A DNA stretch of 64,000 nucleotides from Clostridium sp. 'deep sea' (lineage in GTDB: Bacteria; Bacillota; UBA994; PWPR01). Positions 62,053 to 64,000 of this stretch are shown piece by piece. The stretch is from positions 2,604,001 through 2,668,000 of the forward strand of contig NZ_CP063353.1 of assembly GCF_014931565.1 (NCBI RefSeq). The letters run 5' to 3'. Below the pieces are notes generated by a model that was not told the DNA's origin, did not search any database, and was given only the letters and a program-made list of their open reading frames with translations. Each line of letters starts with the position of its first letter. Position 1 is the first letter of the stretch. Made by a program: the position numbers and the translations under genes.

Positions 62053-63363
62053 ATGTGTTTAGAGAATACACTGTTAGAGCTGATAAAAAAACAGACAACC
62101 CCTGCTATGGGATGTACGGAGCCAGTTGCAGTATCATTAGCAACTGCTTATGCTGTTAATGCAGTAGGCGGAACTGTTAAAAAAGTTAAGGTTAAGACTG
62201 ACCCTAATATATATAAGAACGGCATGGGTGTTTATGTTCCAAATACCGGTAAAATTGGTTTAGATGTTGCTGCCGCGATTGGTGCTGTTGGGGGTAACTC
62301 TCAGGTTGGCTTAGAGGTGCTAAAGGATATTAATCAAGAGCACATTAAGCTTATGAATAAATTAATTGACTCGGGTAATGTAGAGGTTAGTGTACTTGGT
62401 GAACCAGGCTTATTGCATATAATTGCTGAGGTGGAAACCGATAAGGGAACTGGTTTAGCTGAGATTGTTAAAACTCACGAGAATCTAATAAGGTTAGAAG
62501 CAAATGGTGAAGTTTTATTAAACAAAGACTATAATTTTTTAAGTGAAAGTAAAAAAGATGTTTGTGTATTAGATAAACACTGTATTGATGAAATAGTTGG
62601 TGTTATTGAGAGTTATAATGAGCAGGATTTAGCCTTTTTATTAGAGGGTGCTTTAATGAACTATAAAGTTGCTCAAAAAGGTTTAGAGTGTGATTGTGGA
62701 TTAAGTGTAGGCGCTAATATGAAAGAGCTAATAGATAGTGGCAAGTTAGGTAAAGACTTGGCAAACATTACTTCTTTGTATACAGCCGCCGCCTCTGATG
62801 CTCGAATGAGGGGCTTATCTTTACCCGTTATGACTACAAACGGAAGTGGTAATCAAGGACTAACTGCCACTATTCCGGTATATGTTGCCGCAAAAGAGCT
62901 TGGCATAGATGGCATAAAACTTTTAAGGGCATTGGCGATAAGCCAAGCGTTAACTATTAAAGTAAAATCATCAATAGGTTTATTGTCTGCTTTATGTTCC
63001 TGTACCATTGCAGCTCCAATTGGATCTGCATCAGGTATCATTTATTTATTAGGTGGCGGCGCATTTGAGATGCAACAGCTTATTAGTAGCTTAACAGCAG
63101 ATATTATTGGCGCTATTTGTGATGGTGCTAAACCAGGTTGTGCCTTAAAGGTTGCCAGCGGGGTCGCGACTGCTGTGAGACATGCCCTAATGATAATGAA
63201 TGGTTTATGTGTTCCTTGCTCTAATGGTATAGTTGGTAGAACTGCCGAAGAGTGTATTGAAAATATTGGTGCAATTAGTAACCCTGGTATGATTAATACA
63301 GACAAAACAATATTAGATATTATGGTTCATAAAGGATTAAAAGATAAAAATAACGAGTGTTAG
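62053..63363 (+). CDS. cyuA: L-cysteine desulfidase (UPF0597/CyuA family)
   Basis: 436 residues, full length for the SDH-alpha-like UPF0597 family. Motifs: TTPAMGCTEPVAVSLATAYA (catalytic-type Cys), NGMGVYVPNTGKIGLDVA, MTTNGSGNQGLTATIPV, SIGLLSALCSCTIAAPIGSASGIIYLLGGG, GAICDGAKPGCALKVA. The cysteines are the probable ligands of the oxygen-sensitive [4Fe-4S] cluster. The enzyme splits cysteine to pyruvate, ammonia and sulfide in the cytoplasm. GAGGGTGAG precedes the ATG. Monocistronic with its own promoter and terminator. Confidence 0.88.
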   Translation: MCLENTLLELIKKQTTPAMGCTEPVAVSLATAYAVNAVGGTVKKVKVKTDPNIYKNGMGVYVPNTGKIGLDVAAAIGAVGGNSQVGLEVLKDINQEHIKLMNKLIDSGNVEVSVLGEPGLLHIIAEVETDKGTGLAEIVKTHENLIRLEANGEVLLNKDYNFLSESKKDVCVLDKHCIDEIVGVIESYNEQDLAFLLEGALMNYKVAQKGLECDCGLSVGANMKELIDSGKLGKDLANITSLYTAAASDARMRGLSLPVMTTNGSGNQGLTATIPVYVAAKELGIDGIKLLRALAISQALTIKVKSSIGLLSALCSCTIAAPIGSASGIIYLLGGGAFEMQQLISSLTADIIGAICDGAKPGCALKVASGVATAVRHALMIMNGLCVPCSNGIVGRTAEECIENIGAISNPGMINTDKTILDIMVHKGLKDKNNEC

Positions 63364-63454
63364 TTATAAAAATTAAGTAATTAAGAATATTGCTGTTATG
63401 TTTTAACATAGAGTTATTATAGAAATAACTAGTGAAAAATAACTCCTAAAATTT

Positions 63455-63494
63455 AGGTACTGAGGCATTTTTTTTGTGCAACAGTACCTTTTAT
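63455..63494 (+). terminator. Intrinsic terminator after cyuA
   Basis: AGGTACTG, inner GCA/TGC, CAGTACCTTTTATTTT. Confidence 0.7.
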
Positions 63495-63630
63495 TTTGAG
63501 CAATACTTTATACAATAGCTATATGACGTATGATATAATATTTTAGTAGGCTAATAAGTAATAATTATCAGTATTAATTGCAAAGATAATATACTTACTA
63601 TTTAAAAAGAGCTTGCTTGAGGATGAAAAA

Positions 63631-64000
63631 ATGAAAATACTAATTTTTAGTACGTTATCAGGATTGTCAACTGTAATAGGTGGTTTATTGGCCATTTGTT
63701 TTAAATCAAAACAAAGCAAAAACTATATTGCATTGATGTTAGGTTTGGCATCTGGGGTTATGGCATCGGTAGTTTTACTAGATTTATTACCAGAAGCAAT
63801 AGCATATACTAATACTATTGGAGTTATTGCAGGGTTTGCTATAGGTATTTTAATTATGGTAACGCTTGAGTACCTCGTGCCTCATTTGCACAAGAGTCCA
63901 AAAGTTTGTGATTCTAACGAGTATTTAAAAATGGGTTTGTTTGTGGCATTGGGTATAGCCCTTCATAACCTACCAGAGGGTTTAGCAATTGGGGCTGGTT
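63631..64000 (+). CDS. ZIP-family metal transporter (partial, 3' end outside window)
   Basis: 123 residues visible from the ATG at 63631 (TGAGGA eight bases upstream) to the window edge. Segments: an N-terminal helix with STVIGGLLAI, LGLASGVMASVVLLDLLPEAI, a third helix, and FVALGIALHNLPEGLAIGAG, the ZIP signature in which His and Glu bind the metal. It matches the ZupT-like group that imports zinc and other divalent metals. Confidence 0.88.
   Translation, partial: MKILIFSTLSGLSTVIGGLLAICFKSKQSKNYIALMLGLASGVMASVVLLDLLPEAIAYTNTIGVIAGFAIGILIMVTLEYLVPHLHKSPKVCDSNEYLKMGLFVALGIALHNLPEGLAIGAG

Overview
The window is AT-rich DNA from a low-GC Gram-positive anaerobe, most likely a member of the Clostridia. 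Strong AGGAGG-type ribosome binding sites, TTG and GTG starts, YlmH, RecD2, a GerMN-domain protein and a GntR/ABC (YtrA-type) operon point to the Firmicutes. A tungsten/molybdopterin aldehyde:ferredoxin oxidoreductase with its own polyferredoxin, a cysteine desulfidase and a 5-oxoprolinase subunit suggest an amino-acid-fermenting anaerobe. No tRNA, rRNA or CRISPR array was seen.

Layout. 1-6.1 kb: a partial membrane protein, rlmH, a YkvA-type protein, a type IV prepilin-like protein fused to RTX calcium-binding repeats, then a structured leader RNA with a terminator in front of two tandem MATE efflux genes. 6.3-36.4 kb: an array of six very large, paralogous secreted proteins. Each has a near-identical signal peptide, a shared beta-rich core and a C-terminal copper-amine-oxidase-N-type (stalk) domain. 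One of the six (24.9-29.0 kb) is split by a frameshift. Mobile DNA lies between and beside the array genes: a frameshifted REP-associated tyrosine transposase (RAYT), a decayed IS110 transposase, a complete IS256-family element with an 8-bp target duplication, and a complete IS1182-family element at the downstream edge. 38.5-43.6 kb: two paralogous ABC-2 exporter operons on the minus strand, one with a GntR regulator, separated by a 31-residue membrane peptide gene and REP-like palindromes. 43.7-44.2 kb: a 193-bp tandem repeat. 44.5-64 kb: mostly housekeeping and envelope genes: DUF4097 protein, ylmH, recD2, pxpA, a two-component system, a PspC/DUF4342 operon, an M23 peptidase with a bactofilin, a MraY/WecA-type transferase, a GerMN lipoprotein-like protein, polyferredoxin plus AOR, cysteine desulfidase, and a partial ZIP transporter.

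How the parts fit. The six-gene array looks like a surface-layer or cell-envelope protein family that grew by tandem duplication. Its N-terminal modules vary, its core and cell-wall-proximal domain are constant, and two upstream sequence elements are shared between members. Small palindromes of the form GTAG-stem-loop-stem occur four times in the window, in the same genome segment as a RAYT gene, which makes a RAYT/REP pair likely. Envelope maintenance genes (PspC, DUF4342, DUF4097, two-component system, ABC-2 exporters, M23/bactofilin, undecaprenyl-phosphate transferase) are concentrated on the right half.
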